Source: JADLCX01 sp964630785 | GTDB taxonomy: Bacteria > Planctomycetota > Phycisphaerae > Phycisphaerales > UBA1924 | Direction: 5' to 3' | Assembly (NCBI GenBank): GCA_964630785.1 | Contig: CAZVZG010000018.1 | Span: forward strand, 1-64,000 | Length of the DNA: 64,000 bases | Shown here: piece after piece, positions 25,501 to 33,635 of the stretch | How the letters are laid out: every line of letters starts with the position of its first letter | How positions within the stretch are numbered: position 1 is the stretch's first letter | Program-made: the position numbers and the translations under genes | Notes under the pieces: model-generated | Seen by the model: the letters and a program-made list of their open reading frames with translations, nothing else | The model's database searches: none | Told to the model about the DNA's origin: nothing

Positions 25501-26748
25501 ATGGACGTCACCTTCAAGCAGGCCCGGCTCGCCAACGGACTGACCATTATCGCCGAGGTCGATCCGGCGGCGCACTCTTGCGCGATCGGGTATTTCGTCA
25601 AGACCGGGGCCCGGGACGAGGCGACGCCGGTCATGGGCGTGAGCCACTTCCTTGAACACATGATGTTCAAGGGCACGCCCACACGTAGCGCCGAGCAGAT
25701 CAACCAGGCGTTCGATCGCATCGGCGCCCGCAACAACGCTTACACGACCGGCGAGATGACCTGCTTCCACGCGACGGTGCTGCCCGAGTTCCTGCTCGGC
25801 AAGGACAGCGCGGGGGACGTTCTGGCGGACATGATGCGCCCCGCCCTGCGCCAGGAGGACTTCGACACCGAGAAGAACGTGATCCTCGAAGAGATCGCGA
25901 TGTACGAGGACAACCCGTTCTGGATCCTCTACGAGCGGGCGATGGAGGAACGCTACACGCCCGCGCCCGGCTCGCCGATGCACCCGCTGGGCCACCGCGT
26001 GCTGGGCACCAAGCAGAGCATCACCGACCTCACCAGCGCCCAGATGCGCGGGTATTTCGAGCACCGCTACTCCGCCGACAACACCGTCGTCGCCCTCGCC
26101 GGACGGCTCGACTTCGACGCCGTGGTCGCGGAGGTCGACCGCCTGTGCGGGCGCTGGCAGCGCACGGGCGCCTCGCGAACGCCGGGCGCGCCCCATCCCG
26201 CCGATCGGGAGTTCGAGATGCGCGACCCCAAGGTGAACCGCGCGTACATGCTCGCGGCGTGGGAGGGGCCGGGCGCGACCGACGACCGGCGTTATGCCGC
26301 GAGCCTGCTCGCCCAGGTGCTCGGCGGGCCGGACAACAGCCGCTTCCATTGGTCGCTCATCGAGACGGGGCTGGCGGAGAACGCCGACGCCGCGCTGGAG
26401 ACGCGCGACGGAAGCGGCGACATGTTCGTGTTTGTGTGCTGCGACCCCGAACGGCGCGAAGAGGTCTTCGTCGTCGTCGAGCGGGAGCTCGGATCGCTGG
26501 CCGACTCGCTCAAGGAAGAGGACCTCGAAAAGATCCGCTGCAAGACCGCGACCGGCGTCACGCTGGCGGGCGAGCGGCCCGGCGGGCGTATGCAGCGGCT
26601 TGGCCGCCAGTGGACCTACCAGGGTTCGTACACCACCCTGGAGGAAGAGCTCGCGCGGATCAACCGCGTCGGCGCCGCCGACCTCCGCGACGTGCTGAAG
26701 GATTTCCCGATGCGCCCTCGCACGCTCGGCTGGCTGCTGCCGGCCTGA
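25501..26748 (+). CDS. M16-family zinc metallopeptidase
   Basis: 415 residues from the ATG at 25501; the frame is open far upstream but covers the antisense of another gene. The inverted zinc motif HFLEH is at residues 49-53, and the third ligand is probably Glu-130 in NVILEEIAMYED, at the expected spacing. The size is that of a single-unit M16B peptidase (about 45 kDa), which works as a dimer of an active and a partner subunit or as a homodimer. No signal peptide is seen, so it is probably cytoplasmic. Homologues degrade peptides or process presequences; the substrate here is unknown. It ends 16 bp from the convergent gene at 26765. Confidence 0.9.
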   Translation: MDVTFKQARLANGLTIIAEVDPAAHSCAIGYFVKTGARDEATPVMGVSHFLEHMMFKGTPTRSAEQINQAFDRIGARNNAYTTGEMTCFHATVLPEFLLGKDSAGDVLADMMRPALRQEDFDTEKNVILEEIAMYEDNPFWILYERAMEERYTPAPGSPMHPLGHRVLGTKQSITDLTSAQMRGYFEHRYSADNTVVALAGRLDFDAVVAEVDRLCGRWQRTGASRTPGAPHPADREFEMRDPKVNRAYMLAAWEGPGATDDRRYAASLLAQVLGGPDNSRFHWSLIETGLAENADAALETRDGSGDMFVFVCCDPERREEVFVVVERELGSLADSLKEEDLEKIRCKTATGVTLAGERPGGRMQRLGRQWTYQGSYTTLEEELARINRVGAADLRDVLKDFPMRPRTLGWLLPA

Positions 26749-26764
26749 GCCCACCCGGGTCCGC

Positions 26765-28270
26765 TTACGCGGCCTTGGCCTTGGGCGCGTACACACGCAT
26801 GTTGTTGTGTCCGGCCTTCTGCGCGGCCAGCATCGCCTTCTCAGCGATCTCGGTGAAGGCGCCGGGATCGTCGAACCGGTCGGCCAGCTCGCTGTCGATG
26901 GCCGCCAGACCGACGCTCGTGGTCACCGTCAGTTCCGGCGGCGAGCCGATCTTGCCGGCGATGAGCCTGACCGGCTGACGGGCGATGGTCTGGCGGACCG
27001 CCTCGGTCAGACGCACGGCCGTGAACCGGTCCGTGCGGGGCATCACCACGCCGAACGTCCGGTTGGCGTAACGGCACACCAGCGGGTGGACATCTCCGTA
27101 GGCGCGGGCGATGCGGCTGGCCAGAGCGATAAGCACGGTGTCGCCGGCGTCGTCGCCGTAGTCCTTGCTGATCTGCTCGAGGTTGTCGATCTCGAAGAGC
27201 GCGATCGAGAGCGGCGCGCCGCCCGAGCGGGCCTGCTCGAACGCCGTCACGAGCGTCCGATCGAACCGCCGCCGACTGGCCGCGCCGGTCAGTTCGTCCA
27301 CCGATTCGGGATCGCCGGGAGCGCACTGCCCGGTAAAAGGGTCCGACTCTTCGGGGACCTCGATCTCCGCCAGCCGGGCGCGGGCCTGGTCGAGCACCGC
27401 CTGCGCATCGGCCACGCCGGACGTCGGCACGCTCAGGAGCGAGGCCATCTCCCGCGTCTGTTGCGTGATGAGCTTGAGGGTGTCGTCGGCCTGCTGATTG
27501 GTGAGCCCGAACCAGGACTCGGCGTACTTGTAGAACTTCCTCAGGTCCTCCGCGGGCTCGGGCGAGGTCAGCAGGTCGGCCGCGATGTTGCCAAGGCCCA
27601 CGGCGCGGCAGGTCCGCTGGTACTCCTGCGGCGCGGCCGTCGGACGCTCGTGATATTTCACGGGCATCACCAGGGAGTCGGGCAGTTTCCAGCGGGCCGT
27701 GAGCATCGCGCCGACGTCGGCGTGCTGGGTCTGGAGCCGTTCCAGTTCGAGCTGAATCACTCCCCGATGGTCGCCCCCGGCATCGCGCACGATCGCGGCA
27801 TAGTCGGCGCCAAGCGCCTGGTGCAGGGCGATCATCCCGACGTCCTGCAACAGGCCGCCCAGAAAGCACTCTTCAGGGTTGGGCAGCCTGGCCGCACTCG
27901 CGATGAGCTTGCCCGCGATCGACGTGTAGAGCGAGCGCCGCCAATGGTCGGAGAGGTCAAACTCGCCCTCGGTCGCGTCCTTGATCGCACCGACGAGCGT
28001 GAACCCCAGGGCCAGTGTCTTCACCGCCGAGAGCCCGAGCATCACGATCGCCTGGTTGATGCTCGAGCACTTCTGGCGCAGGCCGAAGAGGCTGGAGTTG
28101 ACCGTCTTCAGAACCTTGGCGGTGAGCGCCTGGTCATTCTGAATGGTCTCGGCCAGGGCCTTCATCGAGACGTTGTTGTTGTTCGTGAGCTCGATGACGC
28201 GCGTGGCCACCGCCGGGAGCGTCGGCAGCTTCTTGCACGCCAAAACCTTTTCAAGCACTTCGGGGTTCAT
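26765..28270 (-). CDS. HDOD-domain signalling protein with degenerate GGDEF domain
   Basis: 501 residues from the ATG at 28270. An HDOD domain covers about residues 12-215 (LPTLPAVATRVIEL, INQAIVMLGLSAVKTLALGF, GGLLQDVGM), a module of bacterial signalling proteins that is related to HD phosphohydrolases but usually lacks catalysis. A GGDEF-type domain follows at about 325-490: DELTGAASRRRFD, then FEIDNLEQISKDYGD, as in diguanylate cyclases. At the signature position it reads RYANRTFGVVMP (400-411), so Gly-Gly-Asp-Glu-Phe is replaced by Ala-Asn-Arg-Thr-Phe. It should not make cyclic di-GMP and may act as a nucleotide sensor or scaffold. No partner histidine kinase is visible nearby. Confidence 0.88.
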   Translation of the reverse strand: MNPEVLEKVLACKKLPTLPAVATRVIELTNNNNVSMKALAETIQNDQALTAKVLKTVNSSLFGLRQKCSSINQAIVMLGLSAVKTLALGFTLVGAIKDATEGEFDLSDHWRRSLYTSIAGKLIASAARLPNPEECFLGGLLQDVGMIALHQALGADYAAIVRDAGGDHRGVIQLELERLQTQHADVGAMLTARWKLPDSLVMPVKYHERPTAAPQEYQRTCRAVGLGNIAADLLTSPEPAEDLRKFYKYAESWFGLTNQQADDTLKLITQQTREMASLLSVPTSGVADAQAVLDQARARLAEIEVPEESDPFTGQCAPGDPESVDELTGAASRRRFDRTLVTAFEQARSGGAPLSIALFEIDNLEQISKDYGDDAGDTVLIALASRIARAYGDVHPLVCRYANRTFGVVMPRTDRFTAVRLTEAVRQTIARQPVRLIAGKIGSPPELTVTTSVGLAAIDSELADRFDDPGAFTEIAEKAMLAAQKAGHNNMRVYAPKAKAA

Positions 28271-28395
28271 GGCACCGGTGTTCTGATGGATGGACGTGCG
28301 GCGACGCGCCTGAACAGGCGCGCCCGGTCCACGCTGGATCGACCGGGCACGGGCGGCACTTGACGACGCTCCGGCTCTCCATCGGGTGTCCGCGG

Positions 28396-29154
28396 TTATC
28401 GGACCAGCCGGTCCCCGAACACCACCGACATGGTCTCGGTCTGATACCCCAGCACGTGGCGCGCGTACGACGCCAACAGCCGGTTGGCCCTCACCACCGA
28501 TTCCGGCGCGGCCGACGACGGAGTTCGCCCATGGGCCGCCAGCGACCGGAGCAGGTCGATCGTCTCGATCCGCACCCGCCAGGCCGGCGCGGCGACCTCC
28601 TGTGGCGTGTACGGCCCGCTGATCAGCCCCCCCAGCGCCGGGTGGAACAGCAACTCGCCCCCCGCTTCGAGCGGCTCTCCCGTGCGCACATCCACGCCGA
28701 GCTCCGGCTTGAAGCCGCACTCGACCAGCAACGCCCACTGAAAACCCAACAAGGCCCCCGGCACCGACTCGCCCGTGGTCATTCCGTCGAGCGAGGCGAT
28801 CGTCGCGACGTACAGACGCGGGTGCGGGTCGTGGTCTCGAACGAACTGAAGCACCATGTCGGCGATGTACATGCCCGCGTTGTGGGCCGCGAGCACCCGG
28901 CGAAGCGCAGGAAACGTGCGGCGCAGGTCCCAGTAGGTGAGCAGGGCCAGGTCCGACTGCGGCCGGGCGATGATGCCGACCTCGGCGCACGTGAGCAGTT
29001 CCACGCCGCCCGAGAACGGCGACTTGGGCCGGCGTGAGCCCTTCGCCAGTGCACGCACCACGCCGTGGTCACGCGCGAACAGGGCCACCGTCTGGCTGGT
29101 CTCGGACCAGTCCCAGTGTCGGATGCAAAGCGCCTCGTCCACCACCGCGGCCAT
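28396..29154 (-). CDS. recO: DNA repair protein RecO
   Basis: 252 residues from the ATG at 29154. The N-terminal OB-fold part reads VVDEALCIRHWDWSETSQ, then FARDHGVVRALAKGSRRPKSPF, both typical of RecO. The helical C-terminal part has LLGFQWALLVECGFKPEL, the usual region around the zinc site, but only a single Cys is seen there, so zinc binding is probably lost. RecO works with RecF and RecR to load RecA on SSB-coated DNA. It reads divergently from the hotdog gene at 29209 with 54 bp between. The upstream extension of the frame to 29484 is the antisense of that gene and is left out. Confidence 0.88.
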   Translation of the reverse strand: MAAVVDEALCIRHWDWSETSQTVALFARDHGVVRALAKGSRRPKSPFSGGVELLTCAEVGIIARPQSDLALLTYWDLRRTFPALRRVLAAHNAGMYIADMVLQFVRDHDPHPRLYVATIASLDGMTTGESVPGALLGFQWALLVECGFKPELGVDVRTGEPLEAGGELLFHPALGGLISGPYTPQEVAAPAWRVRIETIDLLRSLAAHGRTPSSAAPESVVRANRLLASYARHVLGYQTETMSVVFGDRLVR

Positions 29155-29208
29155 GGGCCAAAGGTAGTAAACGACTCTCCGGTCCGCCGACGGCTCTACC
29201 CTCGGTCC

Positions 29209-29670
29209 ATGCACTTCTGCTTCGTCGACGCCGTGCTGGAGCAATCGGACGATCGCATCGTGACTGTGAAGCAGGTGACGGCGGCCGAGGAGTACCTGCA
29301 AGACCACTTCCCGTCCTTCCCCGTGCTGCCCGGCGTGTTCATGGTCGAGTCGCTCGTGCAGGCCGCACGCCGGTTGCTCGCGCCGCGCGGCAACGCCCGG
29401 CTGGTGCTCGGCGGCGTGCGGGCGCTTAAGTACGGGTCGTTCGTCCGGCCCGGCGACACGCTGCGGGTCGCGGTCACGCTGCAAAAGGCGAACGCCGACG
29501 GCTCTTTCGACCTCAAGGGCGAGGGCGTGGTGCTCCGACCCAGCGGATCAGATCACCCCATTCCGGGTAATGTTAACCTCCCCACCGCGGTCTCCGGCAG
29601 GTTCATCATGCGATCTCTCGTGCTCGAACCCGCGCGTTCGGCGGTGGTTGCGGGTGCGGGCTCGGCCTGA
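29209..29670 (+). CDS. FabZ-like hotdog dehydratase (first of cassette)
   Basis: 153 residues from the ATG at 29209. The active-site stretch HFPSFPVLPGVFMVESL gives the catalytic His-33 and Glu-47 in the FabZ arrangement (HFPxxPxxPGVxxxEA). FabZ-type enzymes dehydrate 3-hydroxyacyl chains on acyl carrier protein. Together with the acyl carrier protein 40 bp downstream and the second hotdog protein beyond it, this forms a compact three-gene plus-strand cassette. A cassette with its own carrier suggests a dedicated acyl chain rather than bulk fatty acid synthesis, but no ketosynthase or ketoreductase is visible here. An ordinary housekeeping FabZ is the alternative. Confidence 0.82.
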   Translation: MHFCFVDAVLEQSDDRIVTVKQVTAAEEYLQDHFPSFPVLPGVFMVESLVQAARRLLAPRGNARLVLGGVRALKYGSFVRPGDTLRVAVTLQKANADGSFDLKGEGVVLRPSGSDHPIPGNVNLPTAVSGRFIMRSLVLEPARSAVVAGAGSA

Positions 29671-29710
29671 GGCCTCAACCGGCGGCCGATCCGGCTACAC
29701 TTGGCCCCCT

Positions 29711-30097
29711 ATGACCCGAGACGACATCTTCGCAAAGGTTCGGGAAGTGTTGGTTGAGGCTCTCGGCGTCGATGACGACGAGGTGACCCCCAAGGCCTCC
29801 CTAGTGAACGACCTCGGGGCCGAGTCGATCGACTTCCTCGACATCGTGTTCCAGCTCGAACGGAACTTCGGTTTCAAGATCGGCCAGGGCGAGTTGTTCC
29901 CCGAAGGCGTCGCCCAGGACCCGCGGTACGTTCAGGGCGGTAAGGTCACGGCCGAGGGGCTGGCCGCGCTCAAGGCCAAGCTGCCACACGTGGATTTCTC
30001 GGAGTTCGAGAAGGACCCGCTGCTGTCCAAGGTGGGCGGCGTCTTCACCGTGGACTCGCTGGTGAACTACGTCGTCAAGAAGATGAACGTGGCCTGA
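29711..30097 (+). CDS. Acyl carrier protein, extended form
   Basis: 128 residues. Residues 1-65 are an acyl carrier domain with the phosphopantetheine motif DLGAESIDFLDIVFQLE; Ser-39 is the attachment site. After it come about 60 extra residues not found in the usual 80-residue AcpP, including VDSLVNYVVKKMN at the end, which resembles the C-terminal helix of the carrier fold, so a long insertion in the third/fourth helix region is likely. Extended carriers of this kind sit beside hotdog dehydratases in several planctomycete-type gene sets. The gene lies between two hotdog genes and probably carries their substrate. Confidence 0.88.
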   Translation: MTRDDIFAKVREVLVEALGVDDDEVTPKASLVNDLGAESIDFLDIVFQLERNFGFKIGQGELFPEGVAQDPRYVQGGKVTAEGLAALKAKLPHVDFSEFEKDPLLSKVGGVFTVDSLVNYVVKKMNVA

Positions 30098-30141
30098 GCG
30101 CCCCTCCCTCAGCCCCCCCACTGCCCCCCGGAATAGGCCCC

Positions 30142-30669
30142 GTGCGATGGATGTGGATCGATCGCGTCGTTGAGTTGCGCCCGCGTGAGCGGATGGTGGC
30201 GGTCAAGAACATCTCGCTCGCCGAGGAACACCTGCACGACCACTTCGCGGCCGATCCGGACCGAGGTCTGGCCGCGACGCCGGTCATGCCCGCGTGCCTG
30301 ATCCTCGAAGGAATGGCGCAGACGGCGGGCATCCTCGTCGGGCACGCCGAGGAGTTCCGTGAGAAGGTCGTGCTCGCCAAGATCAGCAAAGCCGAACTGA
30401 CTCGCGACGCCACGCCCGGCTGCACGCTGCGGTACACCGCGGGCATCGAGCGGATGGACGCGATCGGCGCCAGCACCCGCGGCACGGTCGAGTTGCTCGA
30501 CCACGCCCGCCCGGAACAGGGTTATCAGCCGATCGGCTCGATCGACCTCATGTTCAGCCACCTCGACCAGAACATGGCCGGGGCGTCGTTCCCCGAGCAT
30601 AACTTCGTGTTCGGCGAGGGGTTCAAGACGTTGCTGCGGACCAGTGGGATCGAAGTTTCCATTTTTTGA
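30142..30669 (+). CDS. FabZ-like hotdog dehydratase (second of cassette)
   Basis: 175 residues from a GTG at 30142 with GGAATAGG just upstream; the ATG at 30151 is an alternative. The active-site segment has His-34 (HDHFAAD) and, after an insertion of a few residues, PVMPACLILEGMAQTAGIL with Glu-56. In FabZ the sequence is usually PxxPGVLxxEAMAQ, so Gly is replaced by Ala but both catalytic residues remain. It differs enough from the first hotdog protein (29209) that the two probably do different jobs or form a heterodimer. A T-rich tract after the stop has no hairpin. Confidence 0.83.
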   Translation: MRWMWIDRVVELRPRERMVAVKNISLAEEHLHDHFAADPDRGLAATPVMPACLILEGMAQTAGILVGHAEEFREKVVLAKISKAELTRDATPGCTLRYTAGIERMDAIGASTRGTVELLDHARPEQGYQPIGSIDLMFSHLDQNMAGASFPEHNFVFGEGFKTLLRTSGIEVSIF

Positions 30670-30726
30670 TTTTTTGACTTGACATCTCCCCCCCCTCCCG
30701 TGACATCATGTTCCGTGGAGTTCACC

Positions 30727-31890
30727 ATGAACCGGTGGCGCTGCGGAAGTCTTGGGTGGGTGACGGCGGCCGCTCTCTGGGCGGTTCCTGCACTCTCGCT
30801 TGCGGCGCCCGACCCCGCCACGGTCGAGCATTGGCTCGAAACGGAAATCGAAACTTCGCGGGGATTGCCCGAGTTCGGGCCGGTCATGGTGCATTGGGTA
30901 CGCGAGGACCACGGGTATCCCGACTCTCAGGAGATGTCTCGCCTGAGCGCGGAGGTTCCCGGGCATCCGGACCATCCCGAGCGGTTTGCATACGAGGAGT
31001 ATGTGCGGCATCAGCAGGGCCAACCGACGCTGTTGCCTCGGCACGCCTGGATACTCAATGAAGGAACATGGCGCCTGAGCGAAGATCTGCTCGGCCCGGG
31101 TTTCAAGCCGGGCTCGTATTGGGACAAGGTGGTTACCCCGCATCACGCGTTTTCGCTTTCGCACGATTCGCTCACGGTGATGGCCCCAACGGAGGGATAT
31201 CCACCCGGCCAGAACCTGGCTTCTCTCACCGGCGAGATCGCGGCGGACTTGAACCTCTTTCTCTCGGGCGGTCTCTCGTTGATCGAACCGAACTCCCGGA
31301 TCGAGTGGGTGACCGCGGAGTCGCCGGACCGCTGGGCCGCTCGTGTTCGACCGGCCCCGACCTCGGCATGGATGCTTGAGGTGCGCGGGCGCTGGGATGC
31401 CGACGCGGCACGGGGATTCGTGGACAGCGTCTCCCGCCGGCGGGAGACCGGCGGAGCGCCGGCGAGGGTCGGTATCGCGGAAGACTGGGTGCTGGATCCA
31501 ACGCTGCAACGATGGCTCGCGACCCGCGTGAGCACCTTCGACGAGGCGGATCGTCTTAAATTTGTCTTTCGATGGGTCGAGGCCGAACCTCTGAGTAATG
31601 AACAGTTTGAGGCGGTCTTTGTTACTCCGAGCGCGGATCGACCGGATGCCGTCCGCGGCCCTCTGCACGTCAAGGTCACGTCCGACATGCAAACCGGTGA
31701 ACAAACGATTCACCTGCCGGATGGTCGCGATGTTCAACAGCCGATCGACGCGACGGCGTTATCTCCACACGCGGGTTCCTCGACTCGCCTTCGGGCTGCC
31801 GGATGGGCGGCGTCGGCGGGCGTGGTTCTCCTGCTTGTGTGGCTCCGGTTCCGGAGAGCTCGCAATCGTACACGAACCGGATCTGTTTAG
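30727..31890 (+). CDS. Exported protein of unknown function with C-terminal membrane anchor
   Basis: 387 residues from the ATG at 30727, which has GGAG 6 nt upstream. A signal peptide (about 1-25, ending LSLAA) and a single C-terminal transmembrane helix (about residues 358-374) followed by an Arg-rich tail place the bulk outside the cytoplasm with the C-terminus inside. The middle contains beta-rich segments (IEWVTAESPDRWAARV, LKFVFRWVEAEP) reminiscent of LolA-like lipoprotein-sorting folds, but I cannot name a family with confidence. It is the first gene of an operon: the next starts 11 bp after its stop. Codon use is more relaxed than in neighbouring genes. Confidence 0.7.
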   Translation: MNRWRCGSLGWVTAAALWAVPALSLAAPDPATVEHWLETEIETSRGLPEFGPVMVHWVREDHGYPDSQEMSRLSAEVPGHPDHPERFAYEEYVRHQQGQPTLLPRHAWILNEGTWRLSEDLLGPGFKPGSYWDKVVTPHHAFSLSHDSLTVMAPTEGYPPGQNLASLTGEIAADLNLFLSGGLSLIEPNSRIEWVTAESPDRWAARVRPAPTSAWMLEVRGRWDADAARGFVDSVSRRRETGGAPARVGIAEDWVLDPTLQRWLATRVSTFDEADRLKFVFRWVEAEPLSNEQFEAVFVTPSADRPDAVRGPLHVKVTSDMQTGEQTIHLPDGRDVQQPIDATALSPHAGSSTRLRAAGWAASAGVVLLLVWLRFRRARNRTRTGSV

Positions 31891-31896
31891 AGGAGG
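31891..31896 (+). promoter_or_regulatory. Consensus ribosome binding site
   Basis: AGGAGG with a 5-nt spacer before the ATG at 31902. It decides the start of the small Cys-rich protein and suggests strong translation of it relative to its neighbours. Confidence 0.85.
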
Positions 31897-31901
31897 TCTC
31901 G

Positions 31902-32363
31902 ATGCGCCGAACTCAATGGCTGAACAATACCGTCCGCTTGGCGTTGCCCGTTGGGAGCCTGATTCTGGTGGCACCCATGCTGGCCGTGACCGGAATCTGC
32001 TGGGAGCAGAGCGCCAATCTGCTTTGTTGCCCCGTGCCCTCGCCCCGCGCTTGCCTCAGCAATGAGCCCGGGAACCCCGCGATCTGGGACTGCACGGACT
32101 TGGTCAACCGCCCTCCCGTGAGCCTCGCCCAGGTGCGGACTCCACCGCTGCCGGGCCATAACGGTCACCAAGGTTACATCAAGATCGATATGGGCGACTG
32201 CATTCGAACGCCTCGCTCCTGCAAGAACATCGCAATCCCCGTTCCGCCTGACAGCGGCTGCACAACAGGAACGGCGTCTCCCAGCGATTGCGAGTCCAGG
32301 TTCGAGGATCAATCGAATATTCCTTGCGACGGCCCACCCGCCGATCCGGGTTTACCGCAATGA
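31902..32363 (+). CDS. Small exported ten-cysteine protein, unknown
   Basis: 153 residues. After a hydrophobic signal segment (about 10-30) the mature part has ten Cys (residues 33, 42, 43, 51, 64, 100, 107, 120, 130 and 142), many Pro and almost no long hydrophobic stretch, so it is probably an exported protein stabilised by five disulfides. It resembles no family I recognise. The start is set by a consensus ribosome site (31891-31896). Its stop overlaps the start of the MauE-prepilin fusion in an ATGA, which suggests coupled translation. As MauE/DoxX-type proteins are tied to disulfide formation, the fusion protein may help fold this one. Confidence 0.72.
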   Translation: MRRTQWLNNTVRLALPVGSLILVAPMLAVTGICWEQSANLLCCPVPSPRACLSNEPGNPAIWDCTDLVNRPPVSLAQVRTPPLPGHNGHQGYIKIDMGDCIRTPRSCKNIAIPVPPDSGCTTGTASPSDCESRFEDQSNIPCDGPPADPGLPQ

Positions 32364-33604
32364 TGGAGAAGCCAAACTGCTGGACTTCTTGGGCGGCTCA
32401 GCGGTGCGCTGATGTTGTGATGCTGTTCATTTTTTTCTCCGCCGTCTCAAAGCTCGTCGACTTGCCGGCTTTCCGAGTGGGCGTTGCGGCATGGGGAATC
32501 CTCCCCGCGGGTTTCGATTCGTTGGCGGCCTTTCTCGTTCCACTTGCCGAGCTGGCGGTTGCTGGAGTGTGGTTTCTCAGGGTTTCGCGCCGGGCGGCGC
32601 TCTTCGGCGCGCTGCTAATGATCGGGGGCTATACCTCGACATACATGGCCGTTTGGGCGCTTCGCGGCGCGCCCGAGTGTCATTGCCTGGGCGCGCTGGA
32701 GAGGTTCGAGCACTTGCGGGCGCTCAGTCAACGGCTTCTCCTGCGAAACGCCGTCTTGCTGGGGCTCGGCTTCGTGGGATTCGTGGGCCTTGCATGCTCG
32801 CCAAAGCGTGGGGCCGAACCCGCGCGTTCGATCTCGGTGACCCGTCCCGAGGTCAGCGACGCCTCGGCGCCGGGCTTTACCTTGGTCGAAACTCTGGCCT
32901 CCATCACTGTGGTCGTGTTGCTGCTTGCGCTTGTGGTGGCCGCACTTCCATGGTCTCGCGGCCGCGCGTGGCGCACCGTCTCGCTCTCCAATCTCCGATC
33001 CCACGCGGCGATCTTCACGATGTACGAGACCGATTTCCGGGGCTTCTTCCCTTACTACACTCGACCCGACCAGGAGGAGTCGCTCATCTCGGTCCCCGGC
33101 ACGGACCAGTGCGTTTCCGTGCGGTACTTCTGGGGCGCCGGACGGTGGAACTACGTTCTGGCCAACCAATACTACGGCGGAGAGAAGGACCACGAATCGT
33201 TCTATCCGCCCGACTACCCAGATGGACACGAGGCGCCGGCGTTGCAGCTGGGCGCGACCCCATACCTCTTCAACTGCACATTCTTAGCCGATCCTGACTA
33301 CTGGGACCCACGTACACGCGTCGGGCCCGCACAATGGCGCGCGGTCCGTGCCGATGCGGTCGCTCTGACCGCAAAAAAGGCCCTTCTGGTAAACGAATGG
33401 TTCCCGCCTCTCCGAATCGGACAAGGGAAGAGGAACTCCACCGAGCTCTCGCTCGTCGACGGCTCCGCCGCCACCGTTCTGTCGGGGCGGATAGAACCCG
33501 GATACCCGAATGGTGACGGGCCCGAGATGGAGCCCGTGCATCAGGGCGACTACCCGCCGGGCCAGCACACGCTCCAAGGCGTCAAGGGCCGAGACCTGCG
33601 GTAG
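32360..33604 (+). CDS. Fusion of MauE/DoxX-like membrane domain and prepilin-type protein
   Basis: 414 residues. Residues 1-145 have four hydrophobic segments and a Cys-x-Cys pair (Cys-107, Cys-109, in PECHCLG), the layout of MauE/DoxX-like redox membrane proteins. At residues 172-195 comes GFTLVETLASITVV, a prepilin methylation motif with Gly-172/Phe-173 and the conserved Glu-177, followed by a hydrophobic helix and a soluble part like planctomycete DUF1559/type II pseudopilins (SNLRSHAAIFTMYETD, LVNEWFPPLR). The frame is unbroken across the junction. Two separate proteins remain possible if the in-frame GTG at 32837 is used, which would give a normal 12-residue leader. The start overlaps the previous stop by 4 bp. 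Confidence 0.75.
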   Translation: MMEKPNCWTSWAAQRCADVVMLFIFFSAVSKLVDLPAFRVGVAAWGILPAGFDSLAAFLVPLAELAVAGVWFLRVSRRAALFGALLMIGGYTSTYMAVWALRGAPECHCLGALERFEHLRALSQRLLLRNAVLLGLGFVGFVGLACSPKRGAEPARSISVTRPEVSDASAPGFTLVETLASITVVVLLLALVVAALPWSRGRAWRTVSLSNLRSHAAIFTMYETDFRGFFPYYTRPDQEESLISVPGTDQCVSVRYFWGAGRWNYVLANQYYGGEKDHESFYPPDYPDGHEAPALQLGATPYLFNCTFLADPDYWDPRTRVGPAQWRAVRADAVALTAKKALLVNEWFPPLRIGQGKRNSTELSLVDGSAATVLSGRIEPGYPNGDGPEMEPVHQGDYPPGQHTLQGVKGRDLR

Positions 33605-33635
33605 CCGGTCTACTCACCTCTACTCCCCTACCCGC

